Translations under genes and position numbers: made by a program | In this document: positions 62,780 through 64,000 of the stretch, piece after piece | Layout: every line of letters starts with the position of its first letter | Numbering within the stretch: the first letter of the stretch is position 1 | Notes under the pieces: generated by a model | What the model was told of the DNA's origin: nothing | What the model saw: the letters and a program-made list of their open reading frames with translations, nothing else | Database searches by the model: none | Assembly (NCBI GenBank): GCA_934045075.1 | Contig: OW203751.1 | Span: 8,999,321-9,063,320, forward strand | DNA length: 64,000 nt | Direction: 5' to 3' | From: Yponomeuta sedellus | Taxonomy: Eukaryota > Arthropoda > Insecta > Lepidoptera > Yponomeutidae

Positions 62780-63075
62780 TTCTCAGTTGAAGTCGGCGTT
62801 GGCGCGTCACGTAGGTTGAAGAACCGAACCGTTGGGGCGAAAAAGTTCAGACCTGGTGACCGTGGGCCGGCCCTCCACCAGATGGTCTGACTACCTGTTT
62901 ACGGTGGCGGGGAGTCGCTGGATGCGGAAGACACAAGACCGTGAAGCTTGGACAACCATGAGCGAGGCTTGGAGGAGGTACTACGTATGGAGAGGACATC
63001 CCGACCAAACGCCGTGCCGATCCCGCAGCTGTGCGCTTATAGGTGTAACATTTCGTAGTCCACGACACAGACTAT
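62780..63075 (+). pseudogene. RTE-like RT C-terminal remnant
   Basis: Frames read LKSALARHVG, then DLVTVGRPSTRWSDYLFTVA, GSRWMRKTQDREAWTTMSEA and WRRYYVW. The GRPxTRWSDDL-VAGSRWMRxAQDR pattern is a conserved C-terminal stretch of insect RTE-type LINEs. Confidence 0.65.
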
Positions 63076-63291
63076 ATAAAGATACTACGTATGTCTAGTA
63101 CTAACGTTACGCGACATAGATTTATTTCGGTATGTCTGTTCCAATGATTCAATTTCTATGATTTTAGTTGATCTTATGTCTGTCTGCATTTATGTAAATT
63201 TTTAGTTTTTTTCTGTGTATAATTTATTTTTGAGTTTAATTTGTGTTTTGGCAATAAATTTAGTTCGCTTTCACTTTCTTATATCCTGCAT

Positions 63292-63457
63292 AGGTACATA
63301 CATACATACACACATACATACATACATACATACATACATACATACATACATACATACATACATACATACATACATACATACATACATACATACATACATA
63401 CATACATACATACATACATACATACATACATACATACATACATACATACATACATAG
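63292..63457. repeat. (ACAT)n microsatellite, ~40 repeats
   Basis: One ACAC interruption near 63310. It is directly adjacent to an antisense RTE-like 3' end, whose 3' UTR contains ATGTAATGTATGTAA (20617-20632), a possible seed for expansion. Confidence 0.95.
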
Positions 63458-63895
63458 GTAACCTCATGCCTGTATCCCAGAGGGGTAGGCAGAGACCAGG
63501 GACTGCCACTTGCCACGATTCTGACAGATCACCTTCAAACAATTTTAAAAACCTATTTAGAGGCTAAAAATGTAATGTAAATGTAAGTGATGCAATTTAC
63601 TTAAGCCAGATGTCGCTGCCTGTACGTAATACAGAGAATAGTGTAAAAAGGTTCGAAAAATCACTGATGCCGGTGAGTCGCCCATTAGCTCAATTGGACG
63701 AGCGCTGGCACGGATAGCCAGAGGTTGCGGGTTCGAGTCCCGGCATGGGTGGAATTTTTAGCCTCTAAATAGGTTTTTAAAATTGTCCTTAGCACGGGTT
63801 ATAAGTCGTTGCGTGCACGCACGCCGGTTCCGGGTACTTTTTGTTTTTCCTTTTGCTAATACATCCCCTATTTGGTCGATGTATGTCCGCCTTAT
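63458..63895 (-). mobile_element. RTE-like LINE 3' part interrupted by a tRNA SINE
   Basis: 63460-63535 and 63801-63890 match consecutive parts of 34853-35035. Between them (about 63540-63800) is a tRNA SINE: a short inverted outer end, leader, and sense module with box B GGTTCGAGTCC. About 30 bases of the LINE target are missing at the junction, so no duplication is seen. Confidence 0.75.
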
Positions 63896-64000
63896 GTCCT
63901 GCAGCGGACGTAAAATGGCTGATGATGATTTGTTATAATGACAAAAGGTTGTGATAAAGTGTTCATCAAAAATTCGTCACAACTGCGCAGATTTTTGTTC

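Noticed and set aside
62847..63068. Minus-strand open frame over the RTE remnant
   Set aside because: Shadow of the plus-strand GRPSTRWSD coding remnant.

Overview
The window looks like lepidopteran (moth or butterfly) nuclear DNA. Evidence: AT-rich sequence, GT-AG introns, insect fatty acyl-CoA reductase exons, and a dense load of retroelement tails of the kind common in Lepidoptera (GAAGAAG-ended RTE-like 3' ends, CR1/Jockey-like LINE ends, several tRNA-derived SINEs). The organism call is an inference from this texture; nothing here identifies a species.

Two host genes are visible, both fatty acyl-CoA reductases (FARs), arranged tail to tail. Gene 1 (+ strand) has eleven exons between 7223 and 24112 that join in frame into 451 residues ending at a clear stop; its N-terminal nucleotide-binding exon(s) are not visible and probably lie before base 1. 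Gene 2 (- strand) runs from a start codon at 60941 down to 32965 through twelve exons, giving about 491 residues with an intact TGGTGFVG nucleotide-binding motif and a YTLTK catalytic motif; its 3' end is ambiguous because a TAA stop overlaps a consensus splice donor. FARs reduce fatty acyl-CoA to fatty alcohols (cuticle lipids, waxes, pheromones).

Nearly everything else is mobile DNA in the introns and between the genes. (1) A 5S rRNA-derived SINE family with two subfamilies (5S-A, 5S-B). (2) A tRNA-derived family whose best copies are fold-back elements: an antisense tRNA-like half, then a sense tRNA-like half, then an A-rich tail, flanked by 12-16 bp target-site duplications. (3) At least four other tRNA-headed SINEs. 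(4) RTE-like and other LINE fragments. (5) A structurally intact two-ORF LINE at 47908-52800 and a frameshifted LINE at 54300-57600, both in sense orientation in gene 2 introns. (6) Several TIR elements/MITEs, one containing a decayed psq/CENP-B-type helix-turn-helix fragment and one with Harbinger-like TTA duplications. (7) A ~430 bp fold-back, long microsatellites (AAT, ACAT) and a 34-bp minisatellite.

The strongest candidate for something undescribed is the fold-back tRNA SINE: five or more insertions share the same inverted-half plus sense-half layout, and one is a perfect 188-bp palindrome. All classifications rest on reading the sequence; no database search was possible.
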